Shown: one piece after another, positions 1 to 7,344 of the stretch
Layout: each line of letters begins with the position of its first letter
How positions within the stretch are numbered: the stretch's first letter is position 1
Assembly (NCBI GenBank): GCA_017649565.1
Contig: JAGCGO010000080.1
Span: 1 to 64,000, forward strand
Direction of reading: 5' to 3'
DNA from: Fibrobacter sp.
Lineage (GTDB): Bacteria > Fibrobacterota > Fibrobacteria > Fibrobacterales > Fibrobacteraceae
DNA: 64,000 bases
Program-made: the position numbers and the translations under genes
The notes under the pieces: model-generated
Database searches by the model: none
The model's input: the letters and a program-made list of their open reading frames with translations, nothing else
What the model was told of the DNA's origin: nothing

Positions 1-126
1 CTTGAACGCCTTGAACGCCTTGAACGCCTTGAACGCCTTGAACGCCTTGAACGCCTTGAACGCCTTGAACGCCTTGAACGCCTTGAACGCCTTGAACGCC
101 TTGAACGCCTTGAACGCCTTGAACGC
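1..126. repeat. 9-bp tandem repeat, 14 perfect copies (CTTGAACGC)
   Basis: CTTGAACGC is repeated 14 times without a mismatch from the window edge and may continue upstream. It lies in frame in the methylase gene and encodes Leu-Glu-Arg. As the unit is a multiple of three, a copy-number change alters protein length without shifting the frame. Confidence 0.97.
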
Positions 127-474
127 CTTGACATTTTTGACATTGACTATTCCGAATTTGACATTGTGTACTTTGACATCCCGTACAAGGGTACGAATAA
201 ATACGATTTTGAGTTTGATTACGACAGATTTTACGACTTCTTTGCCTCACTCGGAAAACCTGCGTTCTTGAGTGAATACAATGCTCCGTTCGAGGCCGTT
301 GCCACTTTTGACAAGGCGCAGAATATGGCTGCGTCCGTTGGTTCTACGGGAAAGAAAGAATCGCTCGAAAAACTCTACTTCAACGGCACCCTTGACGAAT
401 ACAAACGGCTTATGGGTGCAGAATACAGACCTATGGGCGAAAAACAGTTAGACATCTTCGCGGAGTCGGCATAA
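1..474 (+). CDS. Phage DNA adenine methylase, 3' part (5' end outside window)
   Basis: Reading frame 1 is open from the window edge to the stop at 472-474. It begins with 14 Leu-Glu-Arg units from the 9-bp repeat, then reads [27 protein letters not shown] occupies the place of the DPPY catalytic motif of D12/Dam-type N6-adenine methylases and is followed by the usual downstream pattern: [10 protein letters not shown], then LSEYNAPF. From family knowledge, phage methylases often carry variable L-x-R/L-x-S repeats just before this motif. The N-terminal SAM-binding half lies upstream. The stop overlaps the next start (TAATG), so the two genes are co-translated. The substrate sequence cannot be told. 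Confidence 0.75.
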   Translation, partial: LERLERLERLERLERLERLERLERLERLERLERLERLERLERLDIFDIDYSEFDIVYFDIPYKGTNKYDFEFDYDRFYDFFASLGKPAFLSEYNAPFEAVATFDKAQNMAASVGSTGKKESLEKLYFNGTLDEYKRLMGAEYRPMGEKQLDIFAESA

Positions 475-902
475 TGGCACTCGCAAAGATAAAGACCTCG
501 GAGGAACGCGAACGGCTTGACCGCATCTTCGCTGAAGTGGAAGCCGCCGAGCGCGGCGAGATCTCGCAGAAAACCGACTCCCGCACACCAGCCCAGATAG
601 CCGAGGACAACAGGCGAGCCAAAATCGACCGCCTTGCGAACCTTGAACGCAAGGAGTTCCTCGGCAACGTGAAGGCCAACATCGGCAACGGTGCCTTCAC
701 GACGCGCTGGGAAAAGATTCTGTCGCAGTTCATCGTGAACCAACTCGCCCCGATGAACGACGAACTGAATATCCTGCGGAATTTTACGAAATCCGTATCT
801 ACCAGGCTTGAAAAGGCCGAGAGGACGGCGAAGGAACAGGACAACCACCACTACTACAAGATATTCGCCGAACAGGTGAAGGCGCTACTCGAAAAAATTT
901 AA
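474..902 (+). CDS. Hypothetical coiled-coil protein
   Basis: A 142-residue, strongly charged protein starting at the ATG that overlaps the methylase stop. Glu/Arg/Lys-rich heptad-like stretches cover residues 8-70 and 100-142, suggesting a mostly helical coiled coil. No catalytic motif is seen. Tight coupling to the methylase suggests joint expression. Function not recognised. Confidence 0.75.
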   Translation: MALAKIKTSEERERLDRIFAEVEAAERGEISQKTDSRTPAQIAEDNRRAKIDRLANLERKEFLGNVKANIGNGAFTTRWEKILSQFIVNQLAPMNDELNILRNFTKSVSTRLEKAERTAKEQDNHHYYKIFAEQVKALLEKI

Positions 903-924
903 CAATGACAACAAAGGGTAGGTA

Positions 925-1263
925 ATGTGCGAGTATTGCGAAAATCCTAAAGGAAACAGATTAAAGTTAGATGCGTTATCAGCAGACGGGTTATCTTTTC
1001 AGAAAATCTATATCGAACAAAGAACCATTACTACACACGATTCAAGTTTTCCTGAAGAAAGATTTTGTCTTGTGGCCGAGCATTGTTTAATGCAGAACTC
1101 ATGCACTACAGTAACGCCTATTGACTATTGCCCTTTTTGCTCAAGGAAACTTGAAGTAGAAAAGATAATTGAAGAAAACGAATCTCACGAAATTAGCGAA
1201 GAAGAAGTAAAGAAAGAATGTGAGTCGATATCTATAGAATTGAAGAATCTTTCACAACTATAA
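925..1263 (+). CDS. Hypothetical protein with two CxxC zinc-binding pairs
   Basis: A 112-residue protein with CEYCENP at residues 2-8 and CPFCSRKL near residue 70. These two CxxC knuckles would bind one zinc. The C-terminal 40 residues are acidic and helical. A possible SD (AAAGGGTAGG) lies upstream of the ATG. It is the last gene before a strong terminator, so it probably ends the plus-strand early operon. Family not recognised. Confidence 0.7.
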   Translation: MCEYCENPKGNRLKLDALSADGLSFQKIYIEQRTITTHDSSFPEERFCLVAEHCLMQNSCTTVTPIDYCPFCSRKLEVEKIIEENESHEISEEEVKKECESISIELKNLSQL

Positions 1264-1290
1264 AATTCCAATTTCTCCGGTAAGACAGGT

Positions 1291-1323
1291 GGAGGGCGGC
1301 TACGGTCGCCCTCCATTCTTTTT
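1291..1323 (+). terminator. Rho-independent terminator
   Basis: GGAGGGCG-gctacggt-CGCCCTCC forms a perfect 8-bp stem followed by a T-rich tail (ATTCTTTTT), 28 nt after the stop of the preceding gene. Confidence 0.85.
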
Positions 1324-1338
1324 GCACGGAAAACGCGC

Positions 1339-1693
1339 GTGACCGATTCCATACCTACTATCCGTAATATTTCGGGGCCAAAAGTGGCTGAAATTTCAAT
1401 TTTGGTCACGTGGTGGTCACGCATATAACACGTTGTACGAAATAGAAAAAGCCGCAACCCTTGTAAATACTAGGATTGCGGCTTTTCGTGTTTTTAAATA
1501 GTGCCAAAGGGACTCTTTCCGCTACGAGCGTAATTATATGCAACATAACGTAGCAAGACGTAATTTTTCAACGAAAAAACCGGGACTCAAGGACTACGCC
1601 TTTACCGTTTTTTACACCTTTTTTCTAAAATTGGTCACGTCTTGGTCACTTGCAATTACAAGACGAAGGAGTAGTCACTATGGTCCCGGTCAC
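1339..1693 (+). other. Putative attP region with GGTCAC arm-type repeats
   Basis: GGTCAC occurs in two direct-repeat pairs, 1404-1409/1415-1420 and 1633-1638/1644-1649. Both pairs have exactly 11-bp spacing, and there is a single copy at 1688-1693 and an inverted copy at 1339-1344. The pairs flank about 210 bp of non-coding sequence directly upstream of the integrase. That geometry resembles arm-type sites of tyrosine recombinases. Alternatively they are operators for the integrase promoter. No tRNA fragment or core duplication is visible in the window. Confidence 0.45.
1451..1486 (+). terminator. Terminator hairpin upstream of integrase
   Basis: GCCGCAA (1451-1457) pairs with TTGCGGC (1476-1482), followed by TTTTC. 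It would insulate the integrase from upstream transcription. Confidence 0.65.
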
Positions 1694-2747
1694 GCGTAAA
1701 CGTGTAACCGTCTTCAGGCGCAAGCTGGCGGACGGTTCGGAATCGCTATATATCAATTACAGAATCGACGGAAAGAGGGTCCGTGAACCGCTCAACATGT
1801 ACCTGAATCCGGGCACGTCTGCAAGGGTAAAGATAGAAAATTCAAACACGCTCGCGATGGCCGAGGAATACGCCCGCAAGAAATCCAAGGAACTTGACGA
1901 GGCAGAACTAGGCGTAGCAGTAAGGCAGTCCGACACGACCGTAATGTTCGTCGATTATGCCCTCAAGGAATCCGACACATGCAAGACCGAAGGCACCAGG
2001 CATTCAAGGCTGGAACTGATAGCCAACATGAAGGAGTTTTGCAAGTACGCGCGTATAGTTGACATTAACCGCGCCTTTTACTCTAACTTCGTCGAGTGGA
2101 TGAAGATAAACAAGGGCTACGCGGCAAATACCATTCTCACCAAGACGAACGTACTCAAGACCATCCTGCACAAGGCGAAGCTGGACGGGATAATTCCTGT
2201 CATGCCGGACTTTTCAGGGCTCACCCCAGCGAAGGAAGCCGGGCAGAGATGCTTCCTCACGATCGAGGAACTGCGAGACCTGCTCGCGACTCCGTGCGAA
2301 CCGCGCATCAGCTACCCTTTTCTTTTTTCGTGCTTCACCGGGTTGAGGCTTTCGGATATAAAGGCGCTAAAATGGGCAGACATTCGCAACGGAGTAATTT
2401 TTTTAAGGCAGAAAAAGACAGGCGACTTCGTGCAGGTCCCGATAGGAAAGAACGCACAGAAGTTCCTGCGAGAAAACGATTCGGACCTTGTTTTCCACGA
2501 CTTCCCCACTTGCGAGGAATGGCACAACCGCAAGCTCCGCGAATGGGCCAAGAGAGCAATGGTGACGAAATATATATCGTTCCACGTCGCAAGGCATACT
2601 TTCGCCACACTCACCCTGGCAAACGGTGCCGACCTGTTCACGGTGAGCAAGCTGCTCGGCCACACGAAGATAACCACCACGCAGATATACGCGAAGGTGC
2701 TTGACGAGGGCCGGAAGAAGGCGGTAGACGCCATACCGGAGCTCTAA
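1680..2747 (+). CDS. int: Tyrosine-type site-specific integrase
   Basis: About 355 residues. The N-terminal part is an arm-binding and SAM-like core-binding region; the C-terminal half is the tyrosine recombinase catalytic domain. The catalytic set is visible: Arg in TGLRLSDIKAL, HxxR in FHVARHTFA, His in LLGHTKITTT and the nucleophilic Tyr in QIYAKV. ATG at 1680 is chosen because AAGGAG lies 9-15 nt upstream; a TTG start at 1650 is possible. It catalyses integration and, with an excisionase, excision of the phage. The only phage gene facing into the late block, it ends in a shared bidirectional terminator. Confidence 0.95.
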   Translation: MVPVTRKRVTVFRRKLADGSESLYINYRIDGKRVREPLNMYLNPGTSARVKIENSNTLAMAEEYARKKSKELDEAELGVAVRQSDTTVMFVDYALKESDTCKTEGTRHSRLELIANMKEFCKYARIVDINRAFYSNFVEWMKINKGYAANTILTKTNVLKTILHKAKLDGIIPVMPDFSGLTPAKEAGQRCFLTIEELRDLLATPCEPRISYPFLFSCFTGLRLSDIKALKWADIRNGVIFLRQKKTGDFVQVPIGKNAQKFLRENDSDLVFHDFPTCEEWHNRKLREWAKRAMVTKYISFHVARHTFATLTLANGADLFTVSKLLGHTKITTTQIYAKVLDEGRKKAVDAIPEL

Positions 2748-2807
2748 AAGCAGGTAAAAGCGAGCCAAAACGGGCGGATGGGTCCGCCACGCCGCAACAA
2801 ATGAAAA

Positions 2808-2839
2808 GACGGCTCCCGAATCCGGGATCCGTCCTTTTT
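2808..2839 (+). terminator. Bidirectional terminator between integrase and late block
   Basis: GACGG...CCGTC (2808-2812/2829-2833), with an inner CCCG/CGGG pairing, is followed by CTTTTT on the plus strand and TTTTC on the minus strand. It separates the convergent integrase and late operon. Confidence 0.8.
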
Positions 2840-2855
2840 CTTGCCGTACCGAAGT

Positions 2856-3047
2856 CTACTTGGTAGCCATGGCCTCCAGTTCGAGACAGCACCTCACACT
2901 CTTCAGGGAGTCCTTGATGCCGTCAAGAACCATGTGGTCCTTGATACGGCCGTTGTTCACGTCTACCTGGTCGTTGAGGTCTTCCAGGTGGCGCGTCAGC
3001 GTTTCCTTGGTGCGTTCAAGCACCTTCTTCATGCGTTCGTCCATCAT
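2856..3047 (-). CDS. Hypothetical small helical protein, end of late operon
   Basis: A 63-residue protein starting MMDERMKKVLERTKETL, charged and helical with two cysteines near the end. GGGAGG lies 6 nt upstream of the ATG at 3047. The start overlaps the stop of the upstream gene. A longer reading from 3110 would overlap that gene and lacks an SD. Function unknown; last gene of the late block. Confidence 0.6.
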   Translation of the reverse strand: MMDERMKKVLERTKETLTRHLEDLNDQVDVNNGRIKDHMVLDGIKDSLKSVRCCLELEAMATK

Positions 3048-3376
3048 TACACGCCTCCCATGCGCGTCACGAGCCTGTCGGCGTCGGACGGTTCGAAGGT
3101 GAATCCCCACAGGTCCACGGACGGGACCTTGGAGAATGCGTTCTTCAGGTGCTTGGAGAGCATATCCATATCGACGGTCTTGCCGTCTTCGGAAAGTACG
3201 CCCACCATCTTGAAGAAGCCTTCGTAAGGCTTAGCAACGAATTCGGGTTTCAGCCTCAACGCCTCGACAGACATCACGGCCCCGATTTTCTTGATGCCGT
3301 TGGGCATCTTCGGGATCATGTCGCTTTCGACGAACGAGGCCAGACCTTCAAGGGCCTGTTCAAGGGAGATAGTCAT
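3047..3376 (-). CDS. Hypothetical late protein
   Basis: A 109-residue soluble protein beginning MTISLEQALEGLASFVES, with SD AGAGG 6 nt upstream. No membrane segment or catalytic motif. Coupled to the next gene by overlap (TAATG). Position after the lysis-type genes suggests a late accessory or virion role; family not recognised. Confidence 0.65.
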   Translation of the reverse strand: MTISLEQALEGLASFVESDMIPKMPNGIKKIGAVMSVEALRLKPEFVAKPYEGFFKMVGVLSEDGKTVDMDMLSKHLKNAFSKVPSVDLWGFTFEPSDADRLVTRMGGV

Positions 3377-3391
3377 GCGCTACCTCTCTTC

Positions 3392-3907
3392 TTACGCGGC
3401 CTGCGACGCTGCGGTCGTGCTTGTGGGAGTCGTGGTGACGGTTCCGCTACCGGCTGCGACGGGCGGAAACGGAGGCGGAAGCGGTGCCACCATGGCGGGA
3501 CCCCAGCCCGGAGCCACGGCCCAGTTCGGGACGAACGGGGCGCTGATGCGGTTCACGATGGCGGAGAGGCCTGCGATGCGGTCGCCAAGGATCTGGTCGC
3601 GAAGCGGGTCCGTCTTCTCGTCGGCGAGCACTCGGGCTTCGAGGTTCGCGATGCGTTCCATGAGAGCGACCACCTTTCCGTCGGAATACTGCTGCGCCTT
3701 CAGGAGGGCAATCTCGTTGTCCTTCTGCGCGAGCTGGTAGACCGGGCTTGCGGCAGGGTTCTGGTTGCCACCAAACATACCGCCGAGGCCGTTGCCACCG
3801 AGCAGGCCGGTTGCGATTGCAGTTCCAACTGTACCGATGATGCCGGTGGTAAGACCGGCAGTCCCTACGCCCTTGGAGGCGTATTCCTTGTCTTCTTGAT
3901 ACACCAT
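3392..3907 (-). CDS. Hypothetical Gly-rich, coiled-coil late protein
   Basis: 171 residues. Residues 12-50 are Gly/Ala/Thr-rich and hydrophobic (GLTTGIIGTVGTAIATGLLG), which could insert in a membrane. A central coiled coil (about 58-115) and a Pro/Thr/Ala-rich tail follow. SD AAAGGAG precedes the ATG. This could be a minor virion or ejection-type protein or a lysis accessory. Function not assigned. Confidence 0.65.
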   Translation of the reverse strand: MVYQEDKEYASKGVGTAGLTTGIIGTVGTAIATGLLGGNGLGGMFGGNQNPAASPVYQLAQKDNEIALLKAQQYSDGKVVALMERIANLEARVLADEKTDPLRDQILGDRIAGLSAIVNRISAPFVPNWAVAPGWGPAMVAPLPPPFPPVAAGSGTVTTTPTSTTAASQAA

Positions 3908-4044
3908 CTTATTATCTCCTTTCGATTGGTGTGTGAAAATGCCTATCGGGTGTTTCCCGAATCGGCTCTCTAATGTCTTTCTGAAATCGCCCGCGTCAGC
4001 TCCCTTCTAGCTATCACGGGGACATGTAATTCCCTTCGTCCGAA

Positions 4045-4053
4045 TGAATAAAA
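4045..4053 (-). promoter_or_regulatory. Late promoter candidate (TTTTATTCA box)
   Basis: Minus-strand TTTTATTCATTCG directly follows the terminator hairpin at 4053-4071 and lies about 137 nt upstream of the 3907 start. One copy of a box repeated through the late block. Confidence 0.55.
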
Positions 4054-4071
4054 GAACGCCGTCGGCGTTCT
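4053..4071 (-). terminator. Terminator after the DUF5675 gene
   Basis: AGAACGCC-gac-GGCGTTCT forms a perfect 8-bp stem followed by TTTATT on the minus strand. Its U-run merges with the late box. Confidence 0.8.
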
Positions 4072-4128
4072 CCTTTTCCTGGTTCCAAATGTCGGAGAGA
4101 AACTGCTTTCTATCCGTCGTTTTCTCCG

Positions 4129-4509
4129 TTATTTGTATTCTTCTGTTATGATAAGTTCCGTCACGTTACGGCACAGCATCGTGACCATCGTCTCCGCAAG
4201 AGCGGATTCTGTCAACGATTGCTTTTTTGCATCTCGGCCCATGCCAACCAGGATGCACCCGCTGCTGTCCTTGGCGGTATTGCCACGGTGGATGCGGATG
4301 CCACTTGTCGAAGACACACCCGAATTCCACAGCAGCGGCAGCTCGCTCTTGAATTTCGGACTCGTTGAGTTCTGCACCATGTACACGCCGCAAGGTATCG
4401 CCTTGGCAGCGTTCTCCAGCGTGTAGCAGAATAGGCCGCCATTGAAGTACAGCTTGCCCAGGATGGCCTTGTCACCCTTGACATCTCGAATCAACGTGAG
4501 CATCGACAT
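4129..4509 (-). CDS. DUF5675 protein, putative endolysin-like
   Basis: 126 residues from MSMLTLIRD. The DUF5675 pattern is clear: GKLYFNGGLFCYTLE, IPCGVYMV, then IRIHRGNTAKDSSGCILVG with conserved His, Asp, Ser and Cys. The family is phage-associated and resembles L,D-transpeptidase-like folds; a cell-wall role is suspected but unproven. ATG 4509 is chosen because it lies 1 nt after the upstream stop. A longer frame to 4584 would overlap that gene. The neighbouring one-helix protein supports a lysis cassette. Confidence 0.7.
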   Translation of the reverse strand: MSMLTLIRDVKGDKAILGKLYFNGGLFCYTLENAAKAIPCGVYMVQNSTSPKFKSELPLLWNSGVSSTSGIRIHRGNTAKDSSGCILVGMGRDAKKQSLTESALAETMVTMLCRNVTELIITEEYK

Positions 4510-4510
4510 A

Positions 4511-5002
4511 CTACAGGAACTCCATTCGGGCCATGCCCTGGATGTGCATCTCGTCTCTACCCCAATGGCGAGAGTTCCCCGCAAAGAGGCCTACGAAGTA
4601 GTCTGCGGCTCCAGCCTTGAAACGGCTCTGCCCCGACTCGCGCAGGATGCCACGGAAGATGTCGTCACACTCGGAGCGGCAGAAAGTCTTGTAAGCGCCG
4701 ACGGTGGCGTATAGCCAGTCGTGCAAGGCTCCAGCCAAATTGTAAAGCTGGTTCTTGTCATCCCAATTAGGAAGGAACCATCGAAGCGGCTTGGGTACGG
4801 ACAGGCCGTCGCAACGGAAGCACCCCTGCCCCGCCACGTCGTCACGCCCGCAGAAATGCACGTCGATTCGCTGACGCTTTCCGTCGCGGTTGATTATCTC
4901 AAGGTACAGCGTGGAACTCCACACGAGCGCATGCGCTCCGTCCTTATCGGTATGCCACACGAACGGCTTTCCCGTCCACGCCTTGGTTACTGTAACGGCC
5001 AT
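4511..5002 (-). CDS. DUF1353 family phage protein
   Basis: 163 residues. The central segment CDGLSVPKPLRWFLPNWDD, then ALHDWLYATVG, then CRSECDDIFRGILRESG, matches the DUF1353 pattern (D-x-x-SVP, HDxLY, R...D.iF). Such proteins occur near lysis or tail genes. AAGGAGG lies 6-12 nt upstream of the ATG. The biochemical role of the family is unknown. Confidence 0.7.
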   Translation of the reverse strand: MAVTVTKAWTGKPFVWHTDKDGAHALVWSSTLYLEIINRDGKRQRIDVHFCGRDDVAGQGCFRCDGLSVPKPLRWFLPNWDDKNQLYNLAGALHDWLYATVGAYKTFCRSECDDIFRGILRESGQSRFKAGAADYFVGLFAGNSRHWGRDEMHIQGMARMEFL

Positions 5003-5023
5003 AGTCCATCCTCCTTTAGTTTG

Positions 5024-5128
5024 TTACTTCCTGAAATTGTCCGGGTTGTTCCAGTCGTCATCGTCGAAGAATATCCACCCGAGAAACAGGATTAGCGCGA
5101 AAAACAGCAGCAGTATCAGCATCTTCAT
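5024..5128 (-). CDS. 34-residue single-pass membrane protein
   Basis: A very short gene: MKMLILLLFFALILFLGWIF forms one transmembrane helix, followed by an acidic DDDDW tail and NPDNFRK. The ATG overlaps the upstream stop (ATGA), strong evidence of translation. In this position a holin-, pinholin- or spanin-like lysis role is plausible but only inferred from size and topology. Confidence 0.6.
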   Translation of the reverse strand: MKMLILLLFFALILFLGWIFFDDDDWNNPDNFRK

Positions 5129-5388
5129 TTTTCAGCCTTCCCCTTCATGTAGCCGAGGATGGTGGCGACGTTCTTGTCGATGTCGCCCACCTTGTCCATC
5201 AGCTTGTCGATTTTTGTTTCGTTGCTTGAGAAGCGGCGTTCTCCGTCATCGAGGCGGCGCTCAAGGATGGCGCAACGTTCCTCAAGTCCCTTCTTCGCAC
5301 TAGCCGCAGCACGGTCTGAATGCAGGCTTTTGGCAAGCCCGCCGAGTCCGGCTATCAGCGCACCTATGTCAATACCTGTTATATCCAT
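5125..5388 (-). CDS. Hypothetical small coiled-coil protein
   Basis: 87 residues. A short hydrophobic N-terminus (IDIGALIAGLGGLAKSL) is followed by a coiled coil (residues 30-80: EERCAILERRLDDGERRF, then NVATILGYMKG). It overlaps both neighbours by a few nt. The layout resembles lysis accessory proteins with a membrane-proximal coiled coil. Not assigned to a family. Confidence 0.6.
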   Translation of the reverse strand: MDITGIDIGALIAGLGGLAKSLHSDRAAASAKKGLEERCAILERRLDDGERRFSSNETKIDKLMDKVGDIDKNVATILGYMKGKAEK

Positions 5389-5548
5389 TGGCTACACCGC
5401 CGACACCATAAAGCAACCGACATAGACGCCTTCGTAATGAACCGAAAAGGTCTCGAATCTGACCGAGCGTGAAAACGCGGTCGCGGTCGCCACCGCCACC
5501 GCCACCGCCGATGTCAAGAAGTTCACCGATGGAAAGAATTTCGCTCAT
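5369..5548 (-). CDS. Small protein with a Gly-7 run
   Basis: 59 residues from MSEILSIGELLDI, followed by seven glycines, a DRDRVFTLGQIRDLF segment and a basic tail. AAGGAG lies 7 nt upstream of the ATG at 5548. Lies between fibre and lysis genes, overlapping the next gene by 20 nt. Could be a fibre cap or connector; no assignment. Confidence 0.5.
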   Translation of the reverse strand: MSEILSIGELLDIGGGGGGGDRDRVFTLGQIRDLFGSLRRRLCRLLYGVGGVANGYNRY

Positions 5549-5559
5549 CTTCAATCTCC

Positions 5560-7344
5560 TTAGCGGTCAGCGAATACGAAGCCGCTCACCCTTATGTTGC
5601 TGAACAGTAGGCCGCGAGTGTCTATGGAATCGCTCGTGGCGTCGCAGATGATGCACAGTTCCGGGTCGCTCGTTATGTAGGTCGCGGTCATCTGTGACGT
5701 GTCGATGTTGAACGATGCGGAAATGTGGTTCTTCCGCGGGTTGTTCATGAAGTCAGAACCAAACACGAACGTCGCCTCTTGCGTGGGGTCGACCACGTAG
5801 TTGGGGTTGTTCATGTTGGTGGCCACGGCGCATATCTGGAACTGCGTGGAGCTGTTGGCGTAGTTGAGGTACGGTTCGACGTTCGCCTCGAAGTCCACGT
5901 GGATAATCTGGTGCGCGTGGTCGGCCGAGGCATCTTTCTCCATGAACAGAACCTGGGCGGCTTCGAGCAAGTTGACGTAGCACAGGCGCCTGTTGGACTT
6001 GCTTGACAGCGTGACATGCTTCGCGGTCACCACAGAGTTCTGGTCGTTGTCGTCGCTGCCGATAAGTCCCATCATGATGTTCTTCGGCAGTTTCTGGTAG
6101 GTGATGGACCCTTCCTTGACGGCGAGGCCGCTGCGGTTCACTTCCAGCGCGTCGGAACCGTTCACCTTGACACGGATGCCCGTCGCGGCCAGCGAAAGAC
6201 CGTAGTCAGTATCGACTTCGGCCGATATCGTGTTCGTATCGCTGTCGATAGCGATTCCGTAGCCGTCAGTGAGCTCGTACTGCAAGTCCGTAACGGTGTC
6301 GGCCAGCCATCCGATGTTGTCCTGGATGCGCGAAATGACGGTACGTGCAGTGCCCGCCACGCGCACAAAGTCGAAACCCTTGACCCCGCCGACCTCGAAG
6401 TACCCCTCGAGCAGTGAGTAGCAGTACGAGATGTTGTTCCCGCTCCCGATGGTGTATGTCAGCAAGGGAGTCCTGCCGGCGTCATAGAGGGCCTTGATCT
6501 CGGCGAACGTGTTGTTCTTGGTAACGAGAACGACGCCGTCCGCAAGGTACAGGCCGCTGGAATCGACCCCGAGACCGCCACCGGTCTTGACCTTGGCCGA
6601 GATCGTGTTTGCTAAAATGTCTATGCCGTTCCCGGCGCCGAGCGAGTCGGGGACTGTCATGGACGTGATCGTCCATTGGTTCGTCGTCCCGTCGATCTTG
6701 TAGGTCTTGATGGTGTTTCCGGCAGTGCCGGAGAACGTTGCGGACTTTCCCTGGCTCTCCGAGTAGTGATACGTTGTCATCATGTAGCGGTCACGATAGT
6801 AGCCTGACGGACCTGTCGGAATCGTGTCTACTTTGTAGACGGGGAGCTTCCCCGCATCCACGATGGCCTTTATGTCGGCGAACGTGCTTGTATTTTCGAC
6901 GTACTCGATTTCCTTTGGGGCACCAGCCTCCGTGATGAAGCCCGAATCGTTCGTGAGCTCGGAAGTCTTCGTGGGCACCGTGATGTTCGCGGTCGCGTTG
7001 CTGGACTGGTCGGCGCTGAACGTGGCCACCTGGGTTCCGTTCTTCTGGATAGTGAGCACGCCGTTCTTCGGTCGCGGGATGTTGTCCAGCGCGTCCTGGA
7101 GTCCAGAGACGTCGGCGATGGCCGGCTGGTCCCTGGACACGGCGATCTTTCCGTCGACCTCGGAGACCGCGGTCACGAACTTGTTCGCAACCGCGGTGTC
7201 GGTGACGTCGAGCGCGCCGATGGCGTTGCTGATTGCGGAGGACACGTCCGAGGAGGACGCGGCACCGATGTTGTCGCGTGCCGTCTGCTTCTGCGCATCC
7301 GTCGTGTCGTTGCGCTGGTCGATGTTGTATAGGACTTTGTTCAT
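5560..7344 (-). CDS. Tail fibre protein
   Basis: 594 residues. The N-terminus has a fibre motif (QKQTARDNIGAAS) and repeated shaft elements such as TKTSELTNDSGFITEA. Two copies of a domain starting TFADIKAIVDAGKLPVY (about 153) and TFAEIKALYDAGRTPLL (about 280) recur; the same module is found in the neighbouring fibres. GNGIDI/GYGIAI-type strands (NTISAKV, NTISAEV) suggest a trimeric beta shaft. The C-terminal approximately 170 residues differ and probably form the receptor-binding tip. ATG overlaps the stop of the next fibre gene (TAATG). Confidence 0.85.
   Translation of the reverse strand: MNKVLYNIDQRNDTTDAQKQTARDNIGAASSSDVSSAISNAIGALDVTDTAVANKFVTAVSEVDGKIAVSRDQPAIADVSGLQDALDNIPRPKNGVLTIQKNGTQVATFSADQSSNATANITVPTKTSELTNDSGFITEAGAPKEIEYVENTSTFADIKAIVDAGKLPVYKVDTIPTGPSGYYRDRYMMTTYHYSESQGKSATFSGTAGNTIKTYKIDGTTNQWTITSMTVPDSLGAGNGIDILANTISAKVKTGGGLGVDSSGLYLADGVVLVTKNNTFAEIKALYDAGRTPLLTYTIGSGNNISYCYSLLEGYFEVGGVKGFDFVRVAGTARTVISRIQDNIGWLADTVTDLQYELTDGYGIAIDSDTNTISAEVDTDYGLSLAATGIRVKVNGSDALEVNRSGLAVKEGSITYQKLPKNIMMGLIGSDDNDQNSVVTAKHVTLSSKSNRRLCYVNLLEAAQVLFMEKDASADHAHQIIHVDFEANVEPYLNYANSSTQFQICAVATNMNNPNYVVDPTQEATFVFGSDFMNNPRKNHISASFNIDTSQMTATYITSDPELCIICDATSDSIDTRGLLFSNIRVSGFVFADR

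Noticed and set aside
1-271. Overlapping ORF of Leu-Asn-Ala repeats from position 2, and a possible CRISPR-like array
   Set aside because: The repeat is a perfect 9-bp tandem array without spacers. The Leu-Glu-Arg frame runs on into a clear methylase, so the other frame is a shadow.
2096-2704. 202-residue ORF inside the integrase
   Set aside because: Shadow frame; catalytic residues of the recombinase lie in the other frame.
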